Source: Butyrivibrio sp. NC3005 (GTDB lineage Bacteria; Bacillota; Clostridia; Lachnospirales; Lachnospiraceae). From it: DNA of 36,337 nucleotides. Position numbers and translations under genes: made by a program. Location: the NCBI RefSeq assembly GCF_000424545.1, contig NZ_AUKC01000040.1, forward strand, positions 1 through 36,337, read 5' to 3'. The notes below the pieces were generated by a model, which was not told the origin of the DNA, searched no databases, and saw only the letters and a list, made by a program, of their open reading frames with translations. Shown piece by piece: positions 1 through 7,981 of the stretch; the first letter of the stretch is position 1, and each line of letters starts with the position of its first letter.

Positions 1-1
1 T

Positions 2-157
2 TATCCATCATCAAAACTGTGTAGTTGTTGTGGAAATATCAAAAAAGATTTGAAATTATCTGACAGGATTTATAGATGTGAATGTGGAAATGTCATAGAC
101 AGAGATTTTCAGGCATCACTAAACTTAAAAGCTTATGGAGAAAAATTTGCAAGCTAA
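2..157 (+). CDS. tnpB: TnpB RNA-guided nuclease, C-terminal fragment (cut by window edge)
   Basis: Only the last 51 codons are visible. They carry the TnpB zinc ribbon, with a C-x2-C pair (in KLCSCCG) followed about 20 residues later by a C-x-C pair (RCECG). The third RuvC block follows, DRDFQASLN, with the catalytic Asp and the usual D-R-D-x2-A-x2-N spacing. TnpB proteins are RNA-guided DNA nucleases encoded by IS200/IS605 elements and use an RNA made from the 3' part of their own gene and the element's right end. The frame runs open from the window edge to TAA at 155-157. Whether the missing N-terminal part is intact cannot be seen. Confidence 0.88.
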   Translation, partial: YPSSKLCSCCGNIKKDLKLSDRIYRCECGNVIDRDFQASLNLKAYGEKFAS

Positions 158-326
158 CACTTGAACGTTAATGCAAATGTGTACGGATACGTTAATTCGG
201 AATTTACGCCTATGGAGAGTACAAGAACTTGTGAGTAGATTGATTCTTTCATCGTCAAAAGCATACTCGATGAAGTAGGAATGAAACATAAAAGTTTATG
301 ACTTTTTATAAGTTTTCAGTAACGGG
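100..326 (+). ncRNA. Probable omega-RNA (reRNA) scaffold of the TnpB element
   Basis: In IS200/IS605 elements the guide RNA scaffold overlaps the 3' end of tnpB and runs to the transposon right end; the guide is the flanking host DNA. The non-coding stretch from the tnpB stop to about 326 is in the right place and of the right size. It ends with an element-end-like sequence followed by the interrupted gene. The 5' limit given is only approximate and no structure was computed. The first 20 bases beyond the presumed end (327-346) would be the guide. Confidence 0.5.
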
Positions 327-1193
327 TATTTAACGTGGCTTCCAAGATTTTTGAAATATAATCCAGAGGTTCAGATAGTAGCTCAATTAGATCAGCTATA
401 TGCATACATGTTGATGATAACTCCAGCACTTCCAATGCCTTATGCACAGAAGTGGCGTGATGATATGAAGCAGATTACAGATATTCTTATTACGCAGTTC
501 TATAGCGAACAATATGGATTTTTCTGGGGTGTTGACAGTGATGCCATGAGTATGAATCTGGGAACTGATCATACAGATTTTGGTCACTCAGTAAAGACAT
601 TCTGGGTTATTCTGAAAGTTGGCGAACTTCTAAATAACGTGGAGTATATTAACTTTGCAAGACCTAAGATACATAGGATACTCCTAGATGCGTATATAGA
701 CAAAAATGGTTCATGGGCAAGGCGTTTTGACCAGAATGGAAATCTTGACATAGATAAAGAGTGGTGGATTTTGGCAGAACTAGACCAGGCTGCAGAAATA
801 CTTTCTATTCATGATCCGTCTTACTATAGATTCTTGAATAACACGCACAAGTATTGGTTTGATGTAATGACCGATCACGAGCATGGAGAAATCTGGCATA
901 TGGTAGATGGAGCAACAGATAAGCCAGTAATAAACTATCCTAAAGCTCATAACTGGAAAACGTCACTTCATAGTTTCGAACATACGCTTTTTGGCTACAT
1001 GACAGCAAGTAGAGTCAAGAACGAGAGTTTTTCACTTTTTTACGCAATTCCTGAATGGGAGAAATCAATGTGTAGAGAATTGCAGCCCTATATGTTTAGA
1101 GCTAAAGTGTTAGATGTTGAGAATGAGGGGAAAATAGATACCCTGACAGATGGAAATAGTAATTATAAAGTAACGTTTACATCGCTTCACTAA
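327..1193 (+). pseudogene. AGE-family sugar epimerase/isomerase, N-terminal half removed by the IS insertion
   Basis: The frame is open from inside the element end (stop at 309-311) to TAA at 1191-1193. About 289 codons lie downstream of the presumed boundary, against about 390-420 for complete N-acylglucosamine 2-epimerase/cellobiose 2-epimerase proteins. The remaining part has family landmarks: FGHSVKTFW (the G-H-D/S-x-E/K-x3-W helix carrying a catalytic His), KEWWILAE, and HNWKTSLHSFEHT (the W-K-x3-H block near the C-terminus). The missing part corresponds to the first half of the (alpha/alpha)6 barrel, so an active enzyme is unlikely. A TTG at 351 could restart translation, but no good ribosome binding site precedes it. 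The substrate cannot be told. Confidence 0.75.
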
Positions 1194-1205
1194 TAATATT
1201 CAAAG

Positions 1206-1250
1206 GCCTAAATTATTATTGGAAAATATAATGATTTAGGTCTTTTTTTG
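1206..1250 (+). terminator. Rho-independent terminator after the epimerase gene
   Basis: Inverted repeat: gcctaaat-tattat on the left and ataat-atttaggt on the right, around a short A-rich loop, followed directly by seven T residues. Confidence 0.75.
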
Positions 1251-1317
1251 AATTATAATGTAAAAGAATAACCTGTTTTATGTGGTTTTTCAATAATTCA
1301 AAAAGATGAGGACTTCC

Positions 1318-1497
1318 ATGAGAAAAATAATACATATTTTTGATGGCGACTTTGGCTGTGAAGAAAATTTTAGCAAAAAGCCAACTGTATCAGTAACTTT
1401 AGAAGACGAAAATGGTAACAAGTCTTTTGTTACAGTTGAGGATAAATGGCTTATTGATCACAACTTAGACGTAGGTGATTTCTGGATTGAGGATTGA
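1318..1497 (+). CDS. Small conserved-looking protein, 59 aa, unknown function
   Basis: No family is recognised. The protein is acidic and soluble, with no membrane segment or signal peptide. It begins MRKIIHIFDGDFGCEE and reads like a small beta-rich domain, with alternating hydrophobic strands around TVSVTLED and SFVTVED. The ATG at 1318 is chosen over the in-frame ATG at 1306 because a GAGG motif lies 7 bases before 1318 and nothing comparable precedes 1306. It stands alone between the terminator at 1250 and the ArsC-like gene and may be transcribed with the latter, 79 bases downstream. Confidence 0.6.
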   Translation: MRKIIHIFDGDFGCEENFSKKPTVSVTLEDENGNKSFVTVEDKWLIDHNLDVGDFWIED

Positions 1498-1576
1498 CTA
1501 AAGAATAATAAAACAATGATAATACTATAGTAAAGTACTAGTATAAAAAGCAATTAGTAAGGGAAATCGAAGGATT

Positions 1577-1918
1577 ATGAATATACAGATATTTGGAACA
1601 AAGAAATGTAATGATACAAAGAAAGCAGAAAGATTTTTTAAAGAGCGCGGAATCAAATATCAATTTGTTGATATGAAAGAAAAAGGCATGAGTAAAGGTG
1701 AATTAAAAGCTGTCATGAGTGCAAATGGTGGTATAGATGAACTAATAAACAAAGATGCAAAAGACAAAGATGCGCTTGATATTATTACATATATTGCAAG
1801 CGAGGATAAGTTCGATAAGCTGTTAGAAAACCAGCAGCTTATAAAAACACCAGTTGTAAGAAATGGAAAACAGTCCACAATAGGGTATCAACCTGAAGTG
1901 TGGAAGAAATGGGAATAA
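1577..1918 (+). CDS. ArsC/Spx-family thioredoxin-fold protein
   Basis: A 113-aa protein of typical length for the ArsC/YffB/Spx family. It starts with the strand MNIQIFGTKKCNDTKKAERFF, where a single Cys at position 11 sits at the start of helix 1. This is the monothiol position of arsenate reductase-like proteins rather than the C-x2-C of Spx. Later landmarks are ERGIKYQFVDM, the LLENQQLIKTPVV segment containing the cis-Pro loop, and a C-terminal G-x-QPEVWKKW. The canonical role would be thiol-dependent reduction (arsenate or a related thiol switch). Family membership is clear, but substrate is not, and no ars operon genes are adjacent. Confidence 0.85.
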   Translation: MNIQIFGTKKCNDTKKAERFFKERGIKYQFVDMKEKGMSKGELKAVMSANGGIDELINKDAKDKDALDIITYIASEDKFDKLLENQQLIKTPVVRNGKQSTIGYQPEVWKKWE

Positions 1919-1994
1919 CATTACAAGTAGCAAAACATAGTATATTTCAACAAGAAATCGTAAATTTCTTTATAAAGAAAGAGATTATTTAGTA

Positions 1995-2717
1995 ATGCTT
2001 AAAGTTTATTTTTTCATGATATCAAAATCGGTCATAGTGAAAGTATTAGGAGTTATAGCTATAGGACTTGTAATAGCAGCTTTTGTCTATTACAAAAAGC
2101 TTGCTGATGCATTTGATAATAGAATAGATATAGACCCATTACTAAGAGGTCAAAAAGCAACTAGTGCTCATAGAGTATTAAACTTGTTAAGGCTTGTAGG
2201 ACCTGTTTTTCTGGTATTGTTAATGTCTTTTGTAAAACAGAGCATCCGCGGGTATGTACACTTTGAATTTTTTGAGCTTTTTGTATTTATAATGGGACTT
2301 TTATTTGCATATATTGGAATTGGGATTAAGAACAGCACAGAGGCCAAAAAGGTAAGTTGTCCCCAAAGAGTTACTGCTCAGATAATTTCTTTTTCAAAAA
2401 GATATAGAGAAAATGAAGATGGGCATACCCAGGAAGTATTTGTGCCTAGGATTAGTTATACCATAAATGGTAAATCTATTGAAAAAGATGCTGATTATGA
2501 GGAATATAACGAGAAAAAAATCAAGGTTTCAGAATTCATAAATATTTATGTTAACCCGCAGTATCCTAAAAGTTTCATCTCGGAGAACAAGATTAAATTC
2601 AATAAATCTTTTGAGTTTTGGTTTACAGCTGTTGGATATTTTATGATACTATGCGGGACAATGCTTTGCGAACTGGCAATTCCGTTAGAGATTGTTTTGG
2701 AATTATTTCTTCCATAA
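1995..2717 (+). CDS. DUF3592-like membrane protein
   Basis: A 240-aa protein with four predicted membrane segments: residues about 10-30, 64-84, 91-111 and 210-232. Between the third and fourth lies a soluble region of about 90 residues (VTAQIISFSKRYRENEDG then VFVPRISYTINGK then ISVNPQYP-like end). This has the strand pattern and I-Y-V-N-P ending of DUF3592 proteins: a modified surface domain between membrane helices. Start at 1995 has a weak purine-rich leader (aaagaaagag); the ATG at 2016 is an alternative. Function unknown. The next gene begins 143 bases downstream. Confidence 0.6.
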   Translation: MLKVYFFMISKSVIVKVLGVIAIGLVIAAFVYYKKLADAFDNRIDIDPLLRGQKATSAHRVLNLLRLVGPVFLVLLMSFVKQSIRGYVHFEFFELFVFIMGLLFAYIGIGIKNSTEAKKVSCPQRVTAQIISFSKRYRENEDGHTQEVFVPRISYTINGKSIEKDADYEEYNEKKIKVSEFINIYVNPQYPKSFISENKIKFNKSFEFWFTAVGYFMILCGTMLCELAIPLEIVLELFLP

Positions 2718-2859
2718 ATACATATCAAATGATTAGTTTGAAGCATGTATCATATTTTCATCAAAAGGGAAAGTACCATATGTTGCAGGAAAGCTCAATT
2801 GATTTTTACATATTATAAAAGGTTGGAAATTTTGTATATTGATTAATAAGGGGTAAATT

Positions 2860-3717
2860 ATGCAGGCAATAATTATGTCAGCGTACAGAGATTTCGATGA
2901 ACTTAGTAGGCTATTAGATATATATTCAAAATATTTTAATTGCTATGTTCACATTGATAAGAAATCAGCTTTTTCAGACTCACAGCACTTGGAGATTCTT
3001 AATAGTAAAAATAATGTTTATGCCATTTCGTTGTATAAAATAAAGTGGGGAAGTTATTATCATCTACTTTCTCTTGCTACACTTTTGAAAGAGGCTATGA
3101 AAAATAAAGAAAATACAAGATTTCATCTTATAAGTGATGCTGATTTTCCTGTAAAATCTTACTCAGAATTCGAAAGGTTCTTTGATGCTAACGAACATAA
3201 TTATATAGAAGTCTGTGATATAACAAATATGCCTGTAATGCAAAAGAGATATCAAATATACCATTTACAGCATATTTTCGATAGAAAAAGTAAGAATAAA
3301 CTATTTATCTACATTGATAAAATAATTCGAAATTTGCAATATTCACTAGGAATAAAAAGGAAAACTACTTATGCCTATAAAGGTCTTGTATGGGGGTCGA
3401 TTACACGTGAAGCTGCCAAAATATGCCTAGACTACCTTACCCAAAAAAGGATTGCAAATCTTAAGTATTGTGAGAATTCAGAAGAATTTTGGCTTACCAA
3501 CGCAATTTTATTTAGCAGACTTAAAAATACTGTTGTTAGAGATAATCTAAGGTATGCTGTGTGGGATTATAAAAATGTCAATGGACCTAAGGTATTAGAT
3601 ATAAGTAACTTAAGTGAAATAGAATTATCGAATGCTTTTTTTGCAAGGAAAATTATAAGACATGATGATCCTCTATACATTGCTTTACAGGATAAATTCA
3701 CTGATAATGCGTATTAA
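2860..3717 (+). CDS. Core-2/I-branching (GT14-type) glycosyltransferase
   Basis: A 285-aa protein matching the Branch (beta-1,6-N-acetylglucosaminyltransferase) family throughout. Landmarks are an N-terminal strand MQAIIMSAYRDFDELSRLL, the CYVHIDKKS block, IKWGSYYHLLSLATLLKEA, FHLISDADFPVKS (the L-S-x-x-D-x-P-[LV]-K-S signature), the acceptor-side YKGLVWGSITREAA, and EEFWLTNAIL with the probable catalytic Glu. There is no signal peptide or membrane anchor, unlike the Golgi homologues, so it acts in the cytoplasm, probably on a lipid-linked or nascent surface polysaccharide. Donor and acceptor cannot be read from sequence. RBS aaggggt lies upstream of ATG 2860. No polysaccharide cluster surrounds it. 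Confidence 0.85.
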   Translation: MQAIIMSAYRDFDELSRLLDIYSKYFNCYVHIDKKSAFSDSQHLEILNSKNNVYAISLYKIKWGSYYHLLSLATLLKEAMKNKENTRFHLISDADFPVKSYSEFERFFDANEHNYIEVCDITNMPVMQKRYQIYHLQHIFDRKSKNKLFIYIDKIIRNLQYSLGIKRKTTYAYKGLVWGSITREAAKICLDYLTQKRIANLKYCENSEEFWLTNAILFSRLKNTVVRDNLRYAVWDYKNVNGPKVLDISNLSEIELSNAFFARKIIRHDDPLYIALQDKFTDNAY

Positions 3718-3903
3718 TCTCGCAAACTATGTTTAGGTAATTTTCTAATCATGGATGCTTCGGATACCATGAAATGTGCTATACTGTGAGGGAAACTTAA
3801 ACTTGTAGAGTGAAATACGCACAGACTACTACGGTTAATTGCTATAGTAAGACAACTATACGTGTAAATTACGCATTTTGGGTTAAATGAGGAGGAAATA
3901 AAA

Positions 3904-4350
3904 ATGCAGTTTGAGACATTACAAAAAGCTATGATTACAGCCATGAAAGCAAGAGACAAGGCTAGAAAAGATGCTATTTCATCTTTGGTTTCTGATGTAA
4001 AAAAGGCAGCAATTGATGCCGGAAGTAGAGATAACATCAGCGAGGAACTTGTAGATAAAGTTATTCTCAAATCTCTTAAAACCGCAAAAGAACAGCTCGA
4101 TACCTGTCCTGATGACAGAACTGATCTTAAAGAAGAGTACCAGTTTAGATATGATGTAATAAAAGAATATGCTCCATCAATGATGAGCGAAGATGAGATT
4201 AGAAAGTTCCTTACAGAGAACTTTGCGGATGTTATAGCATCAGGCAATAAGGGCGCAATAATGAAGGCAGTTATGCCTGCTCTTAAGGGAAAAGCTGATG
4301 GAAAGGCAATCAATATGATTGTTGCAGAGCTTACTAATAAGAATGATTAA
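3904..4350 (+). CDS. yqeY: GatB/YqeY domain-containing protein
   Basis: A 148-aa full-length YqeY protein. It is an all-alpha protein with the N-terminal helix FETLQKAMITAMKARDKARKDAISSLVSDVKKA and the C-terminal YqeY/GatB-tail domain (ENFADVIASGNKGAIMKAVMP then KGKADGKAIN). The K-G-x(4-5)-M-K and G-K-A/x-D-G-K motifs seen here resemble the tRNA-binding tail of GatB, so a role near tRNA-dependent amidation is often proposed but not proven. AGGAGG is placed 8 bases before the ATG. The 3' end overlaps the next gene by 8 bases (ATG at 4343 inside the last codons), suggesting translational coupling. Confidence 0.9.
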   Translation: MQFETLQKAMITAMKARDKARKDAISSLVSDVKKAAIDAGSRDNISEELVDKVILKSLKTAKEQLDTCPDDRTDLKEEYQFRYDVIKEYAPSMMSEDEIRKFLTENFADVIASGNKGAIMKAVMPALKGKADGKAINMIVAELTNKND

Positions 4351-5242
4351 TAAGATTTACTATCATTTACCTGGATTATTTGATTTTTATGAATTTTACA
4401 GGGCTTTTTTGCCACTATATAAAAAACATAGAGAATACTTTTATTCCTGGTGTGAAATTGGTTCTATATATGGTGCTCCCGCAGATTGTATATGGGGAGG
4501 CGGCCGAGTTGGATTTGGAGATGCTAAAGCTGCAAGTGTTGCTGCATTAATGAGTGAATATGACATTTCAGCCAGGCTAACATTTAGCAATTCCCTGATT
4601 ACAGAAAAGCACCTTACAGATAAAAAATGCAATAGCTTATGTACTTTATTTGAAAAAAGCAATGAAAATGCCAATGGTGTTATTATTTATTCTGATTTGC
4701 TGCTTGAATATATAAAAAAGAACTATCCGGACTTTTATTTCGTGTCGTCAACTACAAAAGTACTGACAGATTTTACGCTGTTTGAAAATGAATTAAACAG
4801 AGATGATTTTCGATTTGTAGTACCAGACTTTAGGTTAAATAAAGATTTTACTAAACTTAATTCTTTGACAAAAGAACAAAAAGATAAGGTGGAATTTTTG
4901 TGTAACGAATGCTGTTTTGCAGGTTGCTACGACAGAAAAAACTGTTATGAAAATGTAAGCAGAAAGAGTCTTTGAGAAGATTGTGAAGATCATATCTGCG
5001 TTTCACCTTCAGCAAGTAGAGGTTATCGCTTTTCTGATGCTATGAAAAATCCACAGTTTATCGGGATAGAGGATATTCAGAATATATATGCTCCAATGGG
5101 ATTTACTAACTTCAAAATAGAAGGGCGCGGACTTGGAAGTGCAATTATTTTGGAATTTCTTCTTTATTACATGACAAAACCAGAATACTGTCTTAATGTC
5201 AGAGAAGAGCTGTACTTGGATAGCATGCTTGATCTATTCTAA
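4343..5242 (+). pseudogene. Cysteine-rich U32-like protein gene with one in-frame TGA
   Basis: One continuous frame runs from ATG 4343, inside the end of yqeY, to TAA 5240-5242, interrupted only by TGA at 4973-4975. The two halves (210 and 89 codons) are in the same frame, with no other stop between them. The sequence across the break is protein-like throughout: a Cys cluster (CNECCFAGCYDRKNC) before it and EDCEDHICVSP, GYRFSDAMKNP and IEGRGLGSA after it. The N-terminal part (CIWGGGRVGFGDAKAASV then ISARLTFSNSLIT) and the cysteine pattern recall peptidase-U32-like TIM-barrel proteins found in Lachnospiraceae. That resemblance is from memory and function is unknown. The stop removes two Cys that may belong to a metal site. 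A single G-to-T change (GGA to TGA) would explain it. Confidence 0.6.
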
Positions 5243-5281
5243 TGACAAAATAGATAAAAGATATAAAGTGGAGATTAAAGA

Positions 5282-5761
5282 ATGATTATTCATCCAATCA
5301 AGCCTGTATACGACCAAAATTCCAAAGTGTTAATTCTGGGTAGTTTTCCGTCTGTAAAATCAAGAGAGGCAATGTTTTTTTATGGACATCCGCAGAACCG
5401 CTTTTGGAAAGTAATCGCTAAGATATGTAATGAAGATGTTCCCGATACTGTTGAAAGTAAAAAAGCTTTTTTACTTAGAAATAACATAGCAGTATGGGAC
5501 GTTATTGCATCCTGTGATATTGAAGGTTCTGCAGATTCTACGATTCGAAATGTTGTAGCAAATGACCTTTCAGAGATTATAGATAATTCTTCAATTGAAA
5601 AAATCTTTGTAAATGGCAAAGCTGCTGAGAAATACTATAAGAAGTACACAGAAAAAAAGATTGGCAAAAAAGCTATATGTCTTCCGTCAACAAGTCCTGC
5701 CAACGCAGCATGGTCAGTGGAAAAGTTAGTGGAGGCATGGAAAATTATTATATCCAAATAA
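5282..5761 (+). CDS. Hypoxanthine/uracil-DNA glycosylase (UDG superfamily, family 6-type)
   Basis: A 159-aa single-domain base-excision glycosylase of the short DNA-deoxyinosine glycosylase type. Landmarks are VLILGSFPSVKSREAMFFYGHPQNRFWKVI (the nucleotide-pocket motif G-S-F-P-S-x2-S followed by Y-x-H-P-x-N-x-F-W), AVWDVIASCDIEGSADSTIR, and LPSTSPANAAWS (the S-T-S-P-A-N-A loop at the DNA-intercalation position). It removes deaminated bases, most likely hypoxanthine and possibly uracil, to start repair. GGAGA lies 8 bases before the ATG. It follows the broken U32-like gene by 39 bases and is closed by a terminator at 5780-5823. Confidence 0.85.
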   Translation: MIIHPIKPVYDQNSKVLILGSFPSVKSREAMFFYGHPQNRFWKVIAKICNEDVPDTVESKKAFLLRNNIAVWDVIASCDIEGSADSTIRNVVANDLSEIIDNSSIEKIFVNGKAAEKYYKKYTEKKIGKKAICLPSTSPANAAWSVEKLVEAWKIIISK

Positions 5762-5779
5762 AAATCAAACATTATGATA

Positions 5780-5823
5780 AAGACAGCCTTTTTTAGCAGA
5801 TGCTTAGAAAAGGCTGTCTTTTT
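5780..5823 (+). terminator. Rho-independent terminator
   Basis: Strong hairpin with arms aagacagcctttt and aaaaggctgtctt, loop of about 12 bases, then TTT. It ends the yqeY to glycosylase transcription unit. Confidence 0.85.
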
Positions 5824-5962
5824 GGCAATAAGAAAACAATATAAGCAATAAGCGACAAATTTCTTAAAATGTAAAATCAAAAACTTATAGTTTATTGCTT
5901 TAAATACTTAGTAGATTAGTTTTACTGGCTTGTAATATTTCATGAGCAGAACGGACTACCAT

Positions 5963-6589
5963 TTACTGATCCGTATAGGAGTAAACCTCTTTTTTGGCAT
6001 TTTCATAACTTATGCCCGCTCTATTGAACAAATCAGTTATTGTTACAAATTCATATCCCCTATTCTTAAGTTCAGGAATAATAGTGTCGAGTGCCTCAAC
6101 TGTCGCATCATTTCCTTCTAAATCATGCAACAGAATAACTGCTCCGTCTCTTGCACCATCTATAGCCATCTTTGCTCTTTGACTGGCACTTTCTTCCGGA
6201 ATCCAGTCATTACAACCGTAACCACTTATAAAGATAAGAGGAATATTATCAAACATAGTATCGTTAACATAGATATATGGTGGTCTGAAGAACGTAGGTT
6301 CTTTACCTGTAAGAGCTACAATTTTGCGAGTAGTTTCATTGATTTCAGCTTTAATCGTATCTGCATCCATTTCTCTCATATCAGAATGAGTAAGAGAATG
6401 ATTTTGGATATCGCATCCATAAGCTATTTCCTCTTTAACCAAATATTCTCTTTCAGGTGTCATATTATTTCCGATAAGGAAAAAACTGGCTTTAACTCCA
6501 TATTTTTTTAGTTTGGATAAAACTTTCTTTGTTGTTGTATCAGACGGACCATCATCAAATGTCAATGCAATGTATTTTTTTTCGCTCAT
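5963..6589 (-). CDS. Polysaccharide deacetylase (NodB homology, CE4)
   Basis: A 208-aa minimal NodB domain without signal peptide or anchor. Motifs in order: TFDDGP (residues 10-15, catalytic base and metal Asp), NHSLTH (metal-binding H64 and H68), FFRPPY (about 100-105), and ILLHD near the end (catalytic His). It would hydrolyse N- or O-acetyl groups from a chitin, peptidoglycan or xylan-type substrate; lack of a secretion signal is odd for such a role. The start is set at ATG 6589, preceded by GAGAGG at good spacing. The frame is open upstream to 6643, but that stretch is hydrophobic nonsense before the core. Neighbour DUF2804 gene is 104 bases upstream on the same strand. Confidence 0.88.
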   Translation of the reverse strand: MSEKKYIALTFDDGPSDTTTKKVLSKLKKYGVKASFFLIGNNMTPEREYLVKEEIAYGCDIQNHSLTHSDMREMDADTIKAEINETTRKIVALTGKEPTFFRPPYIYVNDTMFDNIPLIFISGYGCNDWIPEESASQRAKMAIDGARDGAVILLHDLEGNDATVEALDTIIPELKNRGYEFVTITDLFNRAGISYENAKKEVYSYTDQ

Positions 6590-6693
6590 GTTTTTTATGA
6601 CCTCTCTTATAAAATAAAAAGTATTAAATAAAGAAAAACACAAGTTTAATTATACATTTTGGGGACTCAACATACAATTTTTTACAAGAAAAA

Positions 6694-7719
6694 TCAGTAT
6701 TTATTATGGACTTTTTCAGCAAAACACATCATATTGTTTACTTGGATTCTTTCTCCATTATCAAGAATAGCAGTTCCGCTCATTCGTCCAAATACCTGAT
6801 GCTGATCAGAGGAGATGATTTTACAGTCAATATGAGCGCATCTGTCTATAACAGGAGTAAAATCCATTTCGAATCTTCCATCTGAAGAAGTGAATTTCCA
6901 TGGATCAGTGTAAGAGCTTAAGGGAATGTGGAATGTAATATCATCTAATTTATTGACTTTTCCATTATAGAAAATCACATTTTCAGTAGCAGCTTTTGTA
7001 TTACCAAATCCGTATCCGATATTAAATCCAAATGAATTACCATTAAGATCACAGTTACCAGAACCCCAATACCAGACATTGTCATAAGTCCACACGCCTC
7101 GTCCCCAGTCAAGTGTTCCAAAATCGGTCGAAGGATTAAAGAAGTATTTTTGATTATCATATTCCATGTAGCCTGAAGCTCTCATGCAATTTATTTTTTG
7201 GTTGTAGTAAAAAGCGTGTTTCCTATCCCATGGAGTAGCAATTACCATTGAATCCATAGGTGGTTGTTCCAACCAGATATCGCAAATAAAATCTTTTTTG
7301 TTATAAAAATTTTTGAAATGGCATTTGATGTGTCTGGTATTATTTGTGGCTTCAAATTGCATGCAAAGTCGTTTGTCTTCGTAAAAAGTTACACCAGAGG
7401 TAGAAGACTGAGGAAGTTTTATATTACCTAGAGGAAATGGATTTAGGATTGTTTCGGTGTGTTCGTAGGGGGTATCACCGAAGATAAGTAATGAAACAGA
7501 TTGAAGTCCAATGTATCCGTCATCAGAAATAGTAAATGCTCCAGCAAATTTGTCAGATAAAACAAGATAGTAATCCCATTCCTTTATTCTCCATTTGGGG
7601 GCCTTGATTTTGGAACGGTCATATGTTTGAATTAGTTTTCGTGACCAACCAGGTTCTACCAGTTCACCATGTTCATCTAGAAGTTCATGAGGCTCTATAA
7701 CTTCGTGATTTCTACTCAT
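6694..7719 (-). CDS. DUF2804 family protein
   Basis: A 341-aa protein of the expected DUF2804 length. The signature is FGTLDWGRGVWTYDNVWYWGSG, rich in aromatic residues as in lipocalin/AttH-like double beta-barrels. There is a shorter second-half block around FGFNIGYGFGN and ENVIFYNGKVNKLDDITF. Family function is unknown; the fold relatives bind hydrophobic ligands. No signal peptide is visible. Start set at ATG 7719 because GGAGG lies immediately upstream; the frame extends to 7749 without a site. It is divergent from the aldehyde dehydrogenase gene, and the 262-base gap presumably holds both promoters. Confidence 0.85.
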   Translation of the reverse strand: MSRNHEVIEPHELLDEHGELVEPGWSRKLIQTYDRSKIKAPKWRIKEWDYYLVLSDKFAGAFTISDDGYIGLQSVSLLIFGDTPYEHTETILNPFPLGNIKLPQSSTSGVTFYEDKRLCMQFEATNNTRHIKCHFKNFYNKKDFICDIWLEQPPMDSMVIATPWDRKHAFYYNQKINCMRASGYMEYDNQKYFFNPSTDFGTLDWGRGVWTYDNVWYWGSGNCDLNGNSFGFNIGYGFGNTKAATENVIFYNGKVNKLDDITFHIPLSSYTDPWKFTSSDGRFEMDFTPVIDRCAHIDCKIISSDQHQVFGRMSGTAILDNGERIQVNNMMCFAEKVHNKY

Positions 7720-7981
7720 ACTTTTTCCTCCGAAAAAAATATTAATCAAAGAAACCTAACTTAGTATAATCTATTCTTATTTACATATATATCATAGCAT
7801 TTTTGTTGTAATATTATTATGACGATGTGCGAAATTATGTTTTTTGCTGAAATATGTTTTCATATTAAAAATGTAATAAGCTCTTTTGTATCAGGTTTAG
7901 AATGTTGAAGGTACAAAATTTGTCTACTGTTAAAGCGCGCAAAAATAAAAAGTAACGATAGATGAGACAGGAGGAATATGT

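Larger units (their letters stand above)
1..326 (+). mobile_element. Right end of an IS200/IS605-family (TnpB-type) element
   Basis: The left edge of the window lies inside an insertion element. It holds the C-terminal end of a TnpB coding region (2-157), then about 170 bases without an ORF. These end in a segment around 285-326 (gaagtaggaatgaaacat, then ttataagttttcagtaacgg) that resembles the conserved right end of clostridial IS605-type elements. The resemblance is judged from memory of such ends. Immediately after it an AGE-family epimerase reading frame starts without its N-terminal half, which places the element boundary near 324-326. The left end and any tnpA lie outside the window. 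Confidence 0.7.

Noticed and set aside
1306..1317. Upstream ATG for the 59-aa protein
   Set aside because: No Shine-Dalgarno before it; the GAGG precedes ATG 1318.
3714..4313. 199-codon minus-strand ORF opposite yqeY
   Set aside because: Serine- and phenylalanine-rich antisense shadow; yqeY is a full-length known family on the other strand.
4973..4975. Selenocysteine reading of the in-frame TGA
   Set aside because: No convincing bacterial SECIS hairpin is seen directly after it and the neighbours are not selenium genes; a point mutation is simpler. Kept as a check in the findings.
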